A stretch of DNA of 6,465 bases from Akkermansiaceae bacterium (lineage in GTDB: Bacteria > Verrucomicrobiota > Verrucomicrobiia > Verrucomicrobiales > Akkermansiaceae), in the NCBI GenBank assembly GCA_023301645.1, contig JALZUH010000032.1, positions 1-6,465 of the forward strand. Direction: 5' to 3'. Under the pieces are notes generated by a model. The model saw only the letters and a program-made list of their open reading frames with translations. It did not search any database and had not been told where the DNA came from. Position 1 is the first letter of the stretch. Every line of letters begins with the position of its first letter. The translations under genes were made by a program, and so were the position numbers. Below, in pieces: positions 6,286 to 6,465 of the stretch.

Positions 6286-6465
6286 GCGTTGTTCTAACTA
6301 AGCTAAAATTAGTCGTTATATATGAAGGAATCCAGCTCTTTTTCTGGTGAAATTAATTAAAGGCATTTACCGCTTTTTTATAGCTGGGTGGATTCAACCT
6401 GCTAAGGAATAATTATTAGACGGAGACGGCAAATCTTTCATAACGTTGTTTTTTACCACAAAAGC
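6286..6465. other. AT-rich leader region upstream of the sigma factor gene
   Basis: No credible gene is seen in these 180 bases on either strand; the only ATG-started frames are about 12 to 15 codons. The stretch should hold the promoter of the minus-strand sigma gene. A TATAAC hexamer on the minus strand (6315-6320) could be a -10 element, but no matching -35 hexamer stands at the usual distance, so no promoter is claimed. Confidence 0.4.

Noticed and set aside
6286..6465. Possible small genes in the right-end leader (about 12 codons on plus, 15 on minus)
   Set aside because: Both are too short, lack any start signal, and end quickly at stops.

Overview
The window is ordinary bacterial chromosome from a moderate-GC, Gram-negative-type bacterium. 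It carries eight protein genes, seven on the minus strand, and no RNA genes, insertion sequences, CRISPR arrays or phage genes that I can see. A member of the Verrucomicrobiota or a related PVC lineage is my best guess. That rests on overall gene character and on the lack of Shine-Dalgarno sequences, not on a marker gene.

From left to right, all coordinates on the + axis. Positions 1-351 (minus) hold the start of a gene that runs off the left edge; it encodes a charged, helical protein with a membrane segment. Positions 387-1034 (minus) encode a coiled-coil protein ending in a membrane anchor. Positions 1139-2086 (minus) encode homoserine kinase, ThrB. Positions 2129-3040 (minus) encode an SMP-30/gluconolactonase-family beta-propeller. 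These four genes run in the same direction, the first transcribed being the SMP-30 gene. A 156-base divergent spacer with three small inverted repeats separates them from the only plus-strand gene, a secreted zinc amidase that cuts peptidoglycan (3197-4228). It converges on a small MscS-like channel gene (4263-5174, minus). A well-formed intrinsic terminator at 5253-5305 then closes a separate two-gene minus-strand unit: an ECF sigma factor (5623-6285) followed by an unrecognised 82-residue protein (5308-5556). The last 180 bases (6286-6465) are the AT-rich leader of the sigma gene.

The genes do not form one pathway. ThrB is amino-acid biosynthesis; the SMP-30 protein is a metal-dependent lactonase-like enzyme of unknown substrate. 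The amidase, the channel and the two membrane-anchored coiled-coil proteins all concern the envelope, and the ECF sigma factor could plausibly respond to envelope or other stress, but nothing in the sequence links it to these targets. No clearly new system is evident. The points most worth following are the pair of coiled-coil/membrane proteins, the 82-residue partner of the sigma factor, the stem-loop cluster upstream of the amidase, and the absence of Shine-Dalgarno motifs at all eight starts.
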